Assembly (NCBI RefSeq): GCF_002305895.1 | Contig: NZ_CP022203.1 | Coordinates: 7,784,001-7,848,000, forward strand | Length of the DNA stretch: 64,000 nt | Source: Corallococcus macrosporus DSM 14697 | Lineage (GTDB): Bacteria; Myxococcota; Myxococcia; Myxococcales; Myxococcaceae | Direction of reading: 5' to 3' | Shown here: piece after piece, positions 7,449 through 17,100 of the stretch | Layout of the letters: every line of letters starts with the position of its first letter | Position numbering within the stretch: position 1 is the first letter of the stretch | The notes under the pieces: generated by a model | The model's input: the letters and a program-made list of their open reading frames with translations, nothing else | Databases searched by the model: none | Told to the model about the DNA's origin: nothing | Translations under genes and position numbers: made by a program

Positions 7449-9085
7449 GGGCCGCGCTCTGGGCGCTGACGCTCCTGCTGGTGGCCTGCAAGGTGGAACC
7501 CCGCCCGCGGCCGCCCGGAGTGCTGTTCGTCTCCGTGGAGCAACAGAGCGCCTGGGTGCGCAACTTCAACCCGCTGTTCGCGGGCGCGGGCTCACGCTGG
7601 CCCACGCGCGCGGGCGTCTACGAGTGCCTTGAAATCTTCACCCCCGCCAAGGGCCAGTGGACGCCGTGGCTGGCCACCGGCCACGCGTGGTCCGAGGACC
7701 GCCGCACGCTGCGCTTCACCCTGCGCCAAGGCGTGCGCTGGTCCGACGGCGAGCCCTTCACCGCGGACGACGTGGCCTTCACCTTCAAGCTGCTCAAGCA
7801 GCACGCGGCGCTGGACGCGGGCGGCGTGTGGCGCTTCGTGGAGGACGTGCGCGCGGAGGACCCGCTCACGGTGGCCTTCCAGTTCTCCCGCGTCTACATC
7901 CCCGGCTTCGCGGAGCTGGCGCAGCAGCCCATCGTCCCCCGCCACGTCTGGGAGGAGGTGGCGGACCCCGTGACGTTCACCAACCCGCGGCCGGTGGCCA
8001 CCGGGCCCTTCACGGAGGTGACGGTCTTCCGCAACCAGGTCTACGAGCTGGGCCGCAACCCGCACTACTGGCAGCCCGGCAAGCCCGCCGTCTCCGCGCT
8101 GCGCTTCCTGGCCTTCCCCACCAATGACCAGGCCAACCTGGCGCTGGTGGAGGGCGAGGTGGACTGGGCGGGCAACTTCGTCCCCGCGGTGGACCGCACC
8201 TTCGTCGCCCGCGACCCGGTACACCACGGCCGCTGGTTCCCGCTCTACGGCAGCACCGTCTTCCTCTACCCCAACACCACCCTGCCGCCGCTGGACGACG
8301 TGCGCGTGCGCAAGGCGCTGAGCATGGCGTTGGATCGCGAGCGGCTGGTCGAAATCGCCATGTACGGCTACACCCGGCCGGCGGACGCCACCGCGCTCAA
8401 CGACGCGTACGCCGCGTGGCGAGACGCGGACGCGGCCCAGGGCGCCTGGGTGAAGCACGACTTGGAGGCGGCGAAGCGGCTGTTGGACGAGGCGGGCCTG
8501 AAGGAAGGCCCGGACGGCCTGCGGCGCAAGGCGGACGGCCAGCCGCTGGCGCTGGACATCGAGGTGGTGGGCGGCTGGTCCGACTGGGTGCGCGCCGGCC
8601 AGGTGGTGGCGCGCGACTTGCGCAAGCTGGGCGTGCAGGCGCAGCTCCGCACCTACGAGTTCGGCGCGTGGTACGCGCGGCTCCAGAAGGGCGAGTTCCA
8701 GCTCGCCATCTCCTGGTCCCTGGACGGCCCGACGCCCTATACCTTCTACAAGTGGCAGCTCTCCCCGCGCACCGTGCGCCCGGTGGGCGAGGTGGCCGCG
8801 TCCAACTGGCACCGCTTCGGTGACGCGGAGGCGGATGAATTGCTGTCGCGCTTCGAGCGCGCGGACTCCGAGGCGGAGCAGCGCGCGCTGATGGCGGCGG
8901 TGCAGCGGCGCTACTCCGAGCTGGCGCCGTCCATCCCGCTCTTCCCCAACCCGTCCTGGGGCGAGTCCAACTCGCGGCGCTTCACCGGCTTCCCCACCGA
9001 GCAGAACCCCTACGCGCGCCTGTCCCCCCATGCCGAGCCCGACAGCCTGCTGGTGCTGACGTCGCTCACCCCCCGGGAGCCCTGA
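7445..9085 (+). CDS. ABC transporter substrate-binding lipoprotein, family 5 (Opp/Dpp type)
   Basis: The GTG at 7445 overlaps the GH16 stop and gives a short signal peptide with lipobox LLVAC. The 546-residue mature protein is a family 5 solute-binding protein (FTLRQGVRWSDGEPFTADDV, LARDVRVRKALSMALDRE-type block, IPLFPNPSWGE). This family binds peptides, but in several bacteria it also serves beta-glucoside and cello- or laminari-oligosaccharide importers. Being flanked by GH16 and GH1 genes, it most likely binds glucan oligosaccharides in the periplasm. It is followed after 5 bases by the first permease gene. Confidence 0.88.
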   Translation: MRAALWALTLLLVACKVEPRPRPPGVLFVSVEQQSAWVRNFNPLFAGAGSRWPTRAGVYECLEIFTPAKGQWTPWLATGHAWSEDRRTLRFTLRQGVRWSDGEPFTADDVAFTFKLLKQHAALDAGGVWRFVEDVRAEDPLTVAFQFSRVYIPGFAELAQQPIVPRHVWEEVADPVTFTNPRPVATGPFTEVTVFRNQVYELGRNPHYWQPGKPAVSALRFLAFPTNDQANLALVEGEVDWAGNFVPAVDRTFVARDPVHHGRWFPLYGSTVFLYPNTTLPPLDDVRVRKALSMALDRERLVEIAMYGYTRPADATALNDAYAAWRDADAAQGAWVKHDLEAAKRLLDEAGLKEGPDGLRRKADGQPLALDIEVVGGWSDWVRAGQVVARDLRKLGVQAQLRTYEFGAWYARLQKGEFQLAISWSLDGPTPYTFYKWQLSPRTVRPVGEVAASNWHRFGDAEADELLSRFERADSEAEQRALMAAVQRRYSELAPSIPLFPNPSWGESNSRRFTGFPTEQNPYARLSPHAEPDSLLVLTSLTPREP

Positions 9086-9090
9086 GCGCC

Positions 9091-10071
9091 ATGGCCTACG
9101 TCCTGCGGAGGTTGGGCTTCTACCTGCTGGCGGCCTGGGCGTCGCTGACACTCAACTTCGTCATCCCCCGGCTGGCGCCTGGAGATCCGGCGTCCGCCAT
9201 GTTCGCGCGCTTCGAGGGCCGCGTGCAGCCCGAGGCCATGGTGGCGCTGCGCGCCGCCTTCGGCTTCACGGAGGCGCCCTGGTACGTGCAGTACGCCACG
9301 TACCTCAAGCACCTGCTGCGCGGCGACCTGGGCCTGTCCTACGCGTACTACCCGGCGCGCGTGTCGGAGGTGATTGGCACCGGCCTCTTGTGGACGCTGG
9401 GGCTGGCCGGGTGCGCGGTCATCATCAGCTTCACGGTGGGCTCCATGCTGGGCGTGTTGGCGGCGTGGAACCGCGGCGGGTGGCTGGACGCGGCGGTGGC
9501 CCCGGCGCTCGCCTTCCTGGGGGCCTTCCCCTACTTCTGGCTGGCCATGCTGGCCCTGTACCTCTTCGGGTTCGGGCTGGGCTGGTTCCCGCTGCGGCAC
9601 GCGTACTCGCACGACCTGGAGCCGGCGCTGTCCCTCACCTTCGCGGCGGACGTGGCGCGGCACGCCTTCCTGCCGGCGGCCTCCATCGTCGTGGCCACGC
9701 TGGGCGGGTGGATGCTGAGCATGCGCAACACCATGGTGGCCACGCTGGGCACGGACACGCTCCGGCTGGCGCACGCCAAGGGGCTGCCGCCCCGGCAGGT
9801 GATGCTGCGCTACGCCGCGCGCAACGCGCTGCTGCCCAACGTCACCGGCTTCGGCATGGCGCTGGGCTTCGTGCTGAGCGGCTCGCTGCTGACGGAGATT
9901 GTCTTCTCGTACCCAGGCACCGGCTACCTGCTGATTCTCGCCGTGCGCAACCAGGACTACCCCCTGATGCAGGGGCTCTTCCTGACCATCACCTTCGCCG
10001 TGCTCGCCGCGAACTTCGCCGTGGACCTGCTGTGTCTGTGGCTGGACCCGAGGACTCGCGCCCATGCGTGA
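9091..10071 (+). CDS. ABC transporter permease, DppB/OppB type
   Basis: The 326-residue integral membrane protein begins with the usual first helix (YVLRRLGFYLLAAWASLTLN) and the APGDP motif. It has about six membrane helices. The cytoplasmic EAA-type loop is RLAHAKGLPPRQVMLRYAARN, which docks on the ATPases. It pairs with the permease half of the next gene, whose start overlaps by 8 bases. It is part of the probable oligosaccharide importer. Confidence 0.9.
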   Translation: MAYVLRRLGFYLLAAWASLTLNFVIPRLAPGDPASAMFARFEGRVQPEAMVALRAAFGFTEAPWYVQYATYLKHLLRGDLGLSYAYYPARVSEVIGTGLLWTLGLAGCAVIISFTVGSMLGVLAAWNRGGWLDAAVAPALAFLGAFPYFWLAMLALYLFGFGLGWFPLRHAYSHDLEPALSLTFAADVARHAFLPAASIVVATLGGWMLSMRNTMVATLGTDTLRLAHAKGLPPRQVMLRYAARNALLPNVTGFGMALGFVLSGSLLTEIVFSYPGTGYLLILAVRNQDYPLMQGLFLTITFAVLAANFAVDLLCLWLDPRTRAHA

Positions 10072-11812
10072 CTTGCTTCGACGGCTGCTGCGCCAGCGCA
10101 AGGCCGCGGTGGGCGGCGGCATCCTGCTGGGCTTCATCGTGCTGGCGCTCATCGGGCCCTGGCTGGTGATGGACCCCACGGAGCTGGTGGGCCGCCCCCA
10201 CCAGCCGCCCTCTTCCGCGCACTGGTTCGGCACCACGGGCCAGGGGCAGGACGTGCTGGCGCAGACGGTGGTGGGCGCGCGCGAGACGCTGGCCATCGGC
10301 TTCGCGGTGGGCGCGCTCGTCACGCTCCTGGGCGCGCTCATCGGCGTGACGTCCGGGTACCTGGGCCGCCGCGTGGACGACGTGCTGACGCTCACCACCA
10401 ACGTCTTCCTCGTCATCCCCGGCCTGCCGCTGGCCATCGTCCTGGGCGCCTACCTGCCCTCCGGCCCCTTCCGCATGGTGGTGGTGCTGTCGCTGGCCGG
10501 CTGGGCGTGGAACGCGCGCGTCTTCCGCGCCGAGGCCCTGGCGCTGCGCAACCGGGACTTCGTCTCCGCCGCGCTGGTGGCCGGCGAGAGCCGCGCGCGA
10601 ATCGTCGGGCGGGAGCTGCTGCCCAACATGGCGTCGCTGCTGGGCTCGTCGTTCATCGGCAACACGCTGTACGCGGTGGGCGCGCAGGTGGGCCTGGAGT
10701 TCCTCGGCCTGGGCGACGTGGGCGCGGTGACGTGGGGCACCAACCTCTACTGGGCCGGCAACGACGCGGCGCTGCTGACGCGCTCCTGGTGGGTCTTCGT
10801 CCCCACCGGCCTGTGCATCGCGCTGGTCGGCTTCTCACTGACGCTGCTCAGCTCCGCCATCGACGAGGTGACCAACCCAGCCCTGAAGGCGCCGCCGGTG
10901 GCGACCACGGCGGTGCGCTCGACGGGGTCTGCTCTCGCGGACCCGGCGCCGCCGTCCGGCGCGCTGCTGAGCCTCCGCGACGTGTGCATCGAATACGCCA
11001 CGGAGCGAGGCCCCGCGCGCGTGGTGGACTCGGTGTCCATCGACATCGCGCCGGGTGAGGTGTTCGGACTGGCGGGCGAGTCCGGCAGCGGCAAGTCCAC
11101 GCTGGGCTATGCGCTGCTGCGCCTGCTGCCCCCGGCCGCCAGCATCACCCATGGGCGCATCCTCCTGGACGGCACGGACGTCACGGCGCTGGATGACGCC
11201 GCGCTGCGCGCCTACCGCTGGAGCAAGGTCTCCATGGTGTTCCAGAGCGCGATGAGCGCGCTCAACCCGGTGCTCACGCTGGGGGACCAGTTCCACGACA
11301 CGCTCGCGGCCCACGGGCGCACCACGCGCGCCGCGTCCCATGCGCGCGCGCGGGAGCTGCTGACCATGGTGGGGCTGGCGCCGCACCTGGTGGACGCGTG
11401 GCCGCACCAGCTCTCCGGTGGCATGCGGCAGCGCGTGGGCATCGCCCTGGCGCTGGCCCTGGAGCCGAAGCTGGTGGTGATGGACGAGCCCACCACGGCG
11501 CTGGACGTCGTGGTGCAGAAGGAGCTGCTCCAGCGCGTGCTGGAGCTGAAGCAGCGGCTGGGCTTCGCGGTGCTCTTCATCACGCACGACTTGCCGCTGC
11601 TGCTCGCGCTGTCGGACCGCGTGGGCGTGCTCCAGGGCGGCAAGCTGGTGGAGGTGGACACCGCCGAGCGCCTGCGCACGGACGCGCGCCACCCGTACAC
11701 GCGCCTGCTGCTGTCGTCGTTCCCGCACTTGAGCGCGGCGGACGCGCAGGTGCCGCGAGCGGCCTCTGAGCACACGGCAGCCCCGGCGGCCGCCCAGGGA
11801 GGTGGACGATGA
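10064..11812 (+). CDS. Fused ABC permease (DppC type) and ATPase (DppD type)
   Basis: This 582-residue protein joins two parts that are normally separate. Residues 1 to about 275 are a DppC/OppC permease (HWFGTTGQGQDVLAQ, EAA loop LVAGESRARIVGRELLPN, about six helices). A linker of about 25 residues rich in Ala, Pro and Thr follows. Residues about 300-560 are an ABC ATPase with Walker A GESGSGKST (338-346), signature LSGGMRQRV and Walker B VVMDEPTTALD. The frame is continuous with no sign of a sequencing frameshift at the junction. Such permease-ATPase fusions are known in a minority of Opp-like systems. It should supply one permease and one ATPase of the importer. Confidence 0.9.
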   Translation: MRDLLRRLLRQRKAAVGGGILLGFIVLALIGPWLVMDPTELVGRPHQPPSSAHWFGTTGQGQDVLAQTVVGARETLAIGFAVGALVTLLGALIGVTSGYLGRRVDDVLTLTTNVFLVIPGLPLAIVLGAYLPSGPFRMVVVLSLAGWAWNARVFRAEALALRNRDFVSAALVAGESRARIVGRELLPNMASLLGSSFIGNTLYAVGAQVGLEFLGLGDVGAVTWGTNLYWAGNDAALLTRSWWVFVPTGLCIALVGFSLTLLSSAIDEVTNPALKAPPVATTAVRSTGSALADPAPPSGALLSLRDVCIEYATERGPARVVDSVSIDIAPGEVFGLAGESGSGKSTLGYALLRLLPPAASITHGRILLDGTDVTALDDAALRAYRWSKVSMVFQSAMSALNPVLTLGDQFHDTLAAHGRTTRAASHARARELLTMVGLAPHLVDAWPHQLSGGMRQRVGIALALALEPKLVVMDEPTTALDVVVQKELLQRVLELKQRLGFAVLFITHDLPLLLALSDRVGVLQGGKLVEVDTAERLRTDARHPYTRLLLSSFPHLSAADAQVPRAASEHTAAPAAAQGGGR

Positions 11813-12804
11813 GCGCTCCGCTGCTGGAGGCCACGGAGCTGCTGCGCACGGTGCCCGTGGGCGGCTTCCTCTCCCGTTCCCGCCGCACCTTGCTCAACCG
11901 CGTGTCCTTCACCCTGGAGCGCGGGGAAATCGTCGCGCTGGTGGGCGAGTCTGGCAGCGGCAAGTCCACCCTGGCCCGGGTGCTGGCGCGGCTGGACACG
12001 CCGGACGCCGGCGTCCTCCGGCTGGGCGGCGAGGACGTGCTCACCCTGGAGCGCGGCGGCGCGTCGCTCGCGTACCGGGGCCGCGTGCAGATGGTCTTCC
12101 AGGACCCCTTCGCCTCGCTCAACCCCGTCCACACCGTGGCCCACCACCTGGAGCGCCCGCTGCTGCGCCATGGCCGGGCCACGCGCGCGGGACTCAAGGA
12201 CCGCGTCCACGCCCTGCTGGAGTCCGTGGGCCTGACGCCCGCGGAGCAGTTAGCCCGGCGCTACCCGCATGAGCTGTCCGGCGGTCAGCGGCAGCGCGTG
12301 GCCGTGGCGCGCGCGCTGGCCGTGGAGCCGGACGTCATCATCGCGGACGAGCCCACCTCCATGCTGGACGTGTCCACGCGCCGGGGCGTGCTCCAGCTCC
12401 TGCGCGGCCTGACGCGCGAGCGAGGCATCGGCATCCTCTTCATCACCCACGACCTGGCCAGCGCGCGCCACCTGGCCGACCGCGTCCTGGTGCTGTACGC
12501 GGGCAGCGTCGTGGAGTCCGGCAGGACGGCGGACGTGCTCGCCGCGCCCCGGCACCCCTACACCCGGCTGCTCTTGTCCGCCGTGCCGGATGGCGCGGAC
12601 TTCCTCGACACGCCGCTGCCGGTGAAGCCCGCCACGGGCCCCATGCCGGTGGGCGGCTGCCCCTTCGCGCCCCGCTGCCCCCACGCGGACGCGCGCTGCC
12701 ACGACACCCTCCCCCCCTCTCACGTCCACGCCGCGGACCACACGGTCCGCTGCCATCTCGAATCCTCGAAAGGAGCCTCCGACAATGCGGCAGTTCCCCA
12801 ATGA
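11809..12804 (+). CDS. ABC transporter ATP-binding protein, DppF/OppF type
   Basis: The 331-residue second ATPase has Walker A GESGSGKST, the Q-loop block VFQDPFASLNP, signature LSGGQRQRV, Walker B IIADEPTSMLD and H-loop ITHDL. The C-terminal Cys-containing OppF-type tail (GGCPFAPRCPHADARC) is also present. It completes the importer with the substrate-binding protein and permeases. Its start overlaps the previous stop (ATGA), and its end overlaps the GH1 gene by 20 bases. Confidence 0.9.
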   Translation: MSAPLLEATELLRTVPVGGFLSRSRRTLLNRVSFTLERGEIVALVGESGSGKSTLARVLARLDTPDAGVLRLGGEDVLTLERGGASLAYRGRVQMVFQDPFASLNPVHTVAHHLERPLLRHGRATRAGLKDRVHALLESVGLTPAEQLARRYPHELSGGQRQRVAVARALAVEPDVIIADEPTSMLDVSTRRGVLQLLRGLTRERGIGILFITHDLASARHLADRVLVLYAGSVVESGRTADVLAAPRHPYTRLLLSAVPDGADFLDTPLPVKPATGPMPVGGCPFAPRCPHADARCHDTLPPSHVHAADHTVRCHLESSKGASDNAAVPQ

Positions 12805-14155
12805 CTTCCTGTGGGGTGTGGCCACCTCCTCGTACCAGATTGAGGGCGCCACCCACGCCGACGGCCGCGGTGAGTCCATCTGGGACCGCTTCGCCGCCAC
12901 CCCCGGCAAAATCAGCGATGGCTCGGACGGGAAGGTCGCGTGCGACCACTACCACCGCTGGCGTGAAGACGTGGAGCTGATGCGCTGGCTGGGCGTGAAG
13001 TCCTACCGCTTCTCCGTCGCCTGGCCCCGCGTGCTCCCCACCGGGCGCGGCGCCGTGAATGCCGCGGGCCTGGACTTCTATTCGCGGCTGGTGGACGGGC
13101 TGCTCGAAGCGGGCATCGAGCCCTTCGTCACCCTCTACCATTGGGACCTGCCCCAGGTCCTCCAGGACCAGGGCGGCTGGCCCTCGCGCGACACGGGGAA
13201 CGCCTTCGTCGAGTACGCCGACGTGATGAGCCGCAAGCTGGGCGACCGCGTGAAGCGGTGGATTACCCACAACGAGCCCTGGTGCATCAGCGTGCTGGGC
13301 TACGGCAACGGCGAGCACGCCCCCGGCCACAAGAACGGGGGCGAGATGCTGGCCGCCGCGCACCACCTGCTGGTGTCCCACGGCCAGGCGGTGCCCGTCA
13401 TCCGCGGCAACGTGAAGGACGCCCAGGTGGGCATCACCCTCAACCTGTCACCCGCGGAGCCCGCGTCGCCCAGCGCCGAGGACGCGGAGGCCTGCCGCCG
13501 GCATGACGGCAGCTTCAACCGCTGGTTCCTGGACCCGCTGTACGGCCGCGGCTACCCGAAGGACGTGGTGGAGGACTACGTGCGGGACGGGCACCTGGCC
13601 TCGGCCACGCTGCCCTTCGTGCGCGACGGCGACCTGGAGACCATTGCCGTCCCCACCGACTTCCTGGGCATCAACTACTACTCGCGCGCCATCATGCGCA
13701 GCACCCGCATCCCGGAGTCGCAGAACGCGCCGCGCACGGTGCACCCCGTGGAGGAGCACACCGACATGGGCTGGGAGGTGTACGCCCCCGCCCTCACCCG
13801 GCTGCTGGTGCACCTGCACACCCACTACCAGCCCGGCCCCATCCACATCACGGAGAACGGCTGCGCCTACGCCACCGGCCCCAGCGAGGACGGCAAGGTG
13901 CATGACGTGAAGCGCGTGGCGTACCTGCGCTCGCACCTGGAGGCGTCGCTGGAGGCCATCCGCCAGGGCGTGCCGCTGGCGGGCTACTTCGCCTGGTCGC
14001 TGCTGGACAACTTCGAGTGGGCCTTCGGGTACCAGAAGCGCTTCGGCATCATCTACGTGGACTACGACTCGCAGCGCCGCCTCCCGAAGGACAGCGCCCA
14101 CCTCTACAAGGCCCTGATCGCCAGGAACGGGCTGGACGTGGAGCTCGCCGCGTGA
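12785..14155 (+). CDS. GH1 beta-glucosidase
   Basis: This 456-residue protein is full length for GH1, with no signal peptide and hence cytoplasmic. It has the N-terminal signature FLWGVATSSYQIEGA, the acid/base in THNEPW (E164), the substrate motif GINYYSR and the nucleophile in ITENG (E357). The aglycone-side WSLLDNFEWAFGYQKRFGI is also present. It should hydrolyse imported beta-linked gluco-oligosaccharides to glucose. It starts inside the preceding ATPase gene, and its stop overlaps the next start (GTGA), consistent with tight co-translation. Confidence 0.94.
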   Translation: MRQFPNDFLWGVATSSYQIEGATHADGRGESIWDRFAATPGKISDGSDGKVACDHYHRWREDVELMRWLGVKSYRFSVAWPRVLPTGRGAVNAAGLDFYSRLVDGLLEAGIEPFVTLYHWDLPQVLQDQGGWPSRDTGNAFVEYADVMSRKLGDRVKRWITHNEPWCISVLGYGNGEHAPGHKNGGEMLAAAHHLLVSHGQAVPVIRGNVKDAQVGITLNLSPAEPASPSAEDAEACRRHDGSFNRWFLDPLYGRGYPKDVVEDYVRDGHLASATLPFVRDGDLETIAVPTDFLGINYYSRAIMRSTRIPESQNAPRTVHPVEEHTDMGWEVYAPALTRLLVHLHTHYQPGPIHITENGCAYATGPSEDGKVHDVKRVAYLRSHLEASLEAIRQGVPLAGYFAWSLLDNFEWAFGYQKRFGIIYVDYDSQRRLPKDSAHLYKALIARNGLDVELAA

Positions 14156-17100
14156 ATCCGCTCGCCCTCATCACCAGCCTGGCGCTCGCACTGACGCAGG
14201 TGCCACCGCCCTCCGGCCCGGAGACGGCCGTCCCTCCCGCCCAGTCCCCCACCGTGGCGGGCCCCGAGCCCGCCGAGCCCACCGCCGCCGAGCCCGTCAC
14301 GGACAAGCCCGTGGAGCAGGAGCCCCCCGCGCCGCCGCCAGACGCGCCGGTGGTGAGGGCGCCGCCCGTCAACGTCAACGCCCAGGCGGCGCAGGCCGTC
14401 CGCGTCCACCGCGACGAGCGTGGCTTCAAGCTCCAGGTCAACGGCCGGGACTTCCCCATCCTCGGCATGAACTGGGGCTACACGCCCATTGGGGAGAACT
14501 ACCGCTACTCGCTGTGGACGCAGAAGGAGGACTTCATCCGCGCGGTGCTGCACCGCGAGATGACGCTGCTGCGCGACATGGGCGTCAACGCCATCCGCCA
14601 GTTCGACGACATCCCGCCGCGGTGGGTGACGCACATCCACGAGAACTACGGCATCTACACCGTGGTGAACCCGCTGATGGGCCGCTACGGCACCAACGTG
14701 GACGGCGTCATGGTGCCGAACACGGACTACTCCAACCCCAACCACCGCCGGGCGCTGCTCAACGATTTGGCGCAGAAGGTGGAGAAGTACCGGGACGTGC
14801 CCGGCGTGCTGATGTGGATGCTGGGCAACGAGAACAACTACGGCCTGCACTGGACCAGCTTCGAAATCGAGGCGCTGCCCGGGCAGGAGGACACCGCCCG
14901 CGCCGAGCACCTCTATTCGCTGATGGGCGAGGCCGTGCGGCTCATCAAGCAGCGCGACACGCTGCACCCCGTCTCCATCGCCAACGGTGACCTCCAGTAC
15001 ATCGACCTCATCGCACGGCTGATGCCGGAGCTGGACATCCTGGGCTCCAACGTCTACCGCGGCCCCTCCGCCCGGGACTTGTTCGACGAGGTCCTGCGCA
15101 AGCTGGACAAGCCCGTCATGTTCACCGAGTTCGGCGCGGACGCGTACGACGCCAAGGCGGGCCGCGAGGACCACCTGGCGCAGGCCGAGTACCTGCGCAA
15201 GCAGTGGGAGGAAATCTACTCCCAGGCCTACGGCCAGGGCCGCGCGCAGAACGCGCTGGGCGGCTTCGTGTTCCAGTGGGTGGACGGCTGGTGGAAGTAC
15301 AACCAGGAGGCCAACCTCTCCATCCACGACACCACCGCGTCCTGGCCCAACGGCGGCTACCCGTCCGACTTCGTGCCCGGCCAGAACAACATGAACGAGG
15401 AGTGGTTCGGCATCTGCGCGCTGGGGCCGGAGGACGAGGCCGGCATCGCGCGCATCCAGCCGCGCACCGCGTACTACGTGCTCCAGGCGGCCTTCCGCAT
15501 GGACCCGTACGCCCCCACCACGAACCCGGACACCATCCGAGCGCACTTCGCGTCCATCCGCCCCACGGAGCTGTCGCGCGGCTACGAGTCCTCCATGGCC
15601 CTGGCCCGCGCGGATGAGCTGAGCGCGGTGCGCGTTTCCAACCTGCGGCTGCTGATGGACAGCTCCCTGTCGCGCGGCAGCATCGCCACGGTGCGGCCCA
15701 ACCAGGTGTCGGTGGACCACACGGAGTCCATCTTCTTCGACCTGGCGCTCCAGCCCACCTCCGGCGTGTACGGCCGCGCCTCATTCAACGTCGTGGGCAA
15801 CGTGGCGCAGAACCGCCTCAACAACATCTTCTACGAGAACCGCGGCATCCCCTCCGCGCCAGGAGGCGCCGGCAACCCGGCCGTGGGCGGGCAGGCGCCG
15901 GTGCCCGGCGTCGGCGGCATCCCCGGGCAGCAGGGGCAGCCGCTCGGCCTGGACCGGCTCGCGCTGTACCAGGCGGAGTTCAAGCTGGACCGCGCGGACT
16001 TCCAGCTCGAGGGCTTCTACCGCACCGCCCACTACCACTGGGGCGAGGAGGGTGACTTCTTCGGCCTCTACCGCGAGGCCAACTACGGCCCCGCGCTGGA
16101 CATCTACAAGGGCAACGCCCCCTTCGGCGTCGTCTTCACCGGCAAGAACACCCTGGAGGGCCTGAAGATCGCCGTGGGCCCCGAGCTCTACTGGGGCGCC
16201 AACCCGTCCATCGTGGCCAAGTACCGGCGGAACGTGGGGCCGGTGACGCTGACGCTGATGCACCAGGAGGACATCGCCCGGGGCGCCACCCAGCTCACCG
16301 CCTCCGTCATCCGCGAGCGCGTGGCGCGCAGGTCCACGCTGTCACTCAACTGGGCGAAGGGCCCCATGGCGCTGGAGGTGGGCGGCATCCTCGCGGCCCC
16401 GCAGCGCGTGGGCGAGGCGTTCACCTGGTCGCGCCCCACGGACGGCCCCAGCTACCTCAACAGCGGCTACGAGGTGCTGCGGGACGAAATCCGGATGCTC
16501 GACACGCTGGGCGCCAAGGCGCGGCTCACCTACGATTTGGGCTCGGTGCGCACCTTCATCCAGGGCTCCTACCGCGGCCTGGTGGCGGACGGCGGCCCGG
16601 AGCAGGGCATCCTGCTGACGGGGTGGAGCCTGCGCGAGAGCGGCCGTGGCAACCACTTCGGCGGCCAGGCGGGCGCCGTCATCCAGGTGGGCAGCTCCTT
16701 CCAGGTGTCGCCCAACCTGCTGTACCAGAAGCCCCTCATCGGGCCCAACCCGCGCATCGAGGACGGGTACGACGCGGAGACGGGGCGGTACTTCGCCGGC
16801 GTGCGGCCGCGCAACGTGCTGGTGGACGCCTTCACCGTGCTGGACAACCGGGAGACGCTGGGCGCGGAGCTGCTGCTCACCTTCGACCCCACGCCCGGCA
16901 CCTGGTTCTGGCAGTGGGACCGCGACATGCGCGAGGACGCGCCCTTCGCGGCGGGCCTGGACCTGGTGTACCGGCGGCAGCCGACGTCCCGCGACGCGGG
17001 CATCGCCATCCTCGCGGACGGCAGCATGGTGGCCTTCGGCAACGCACCGGTCGCCCGGGATGAATGGGAGGCCACGCTGCGGGTGGTGACCAACCCGATG

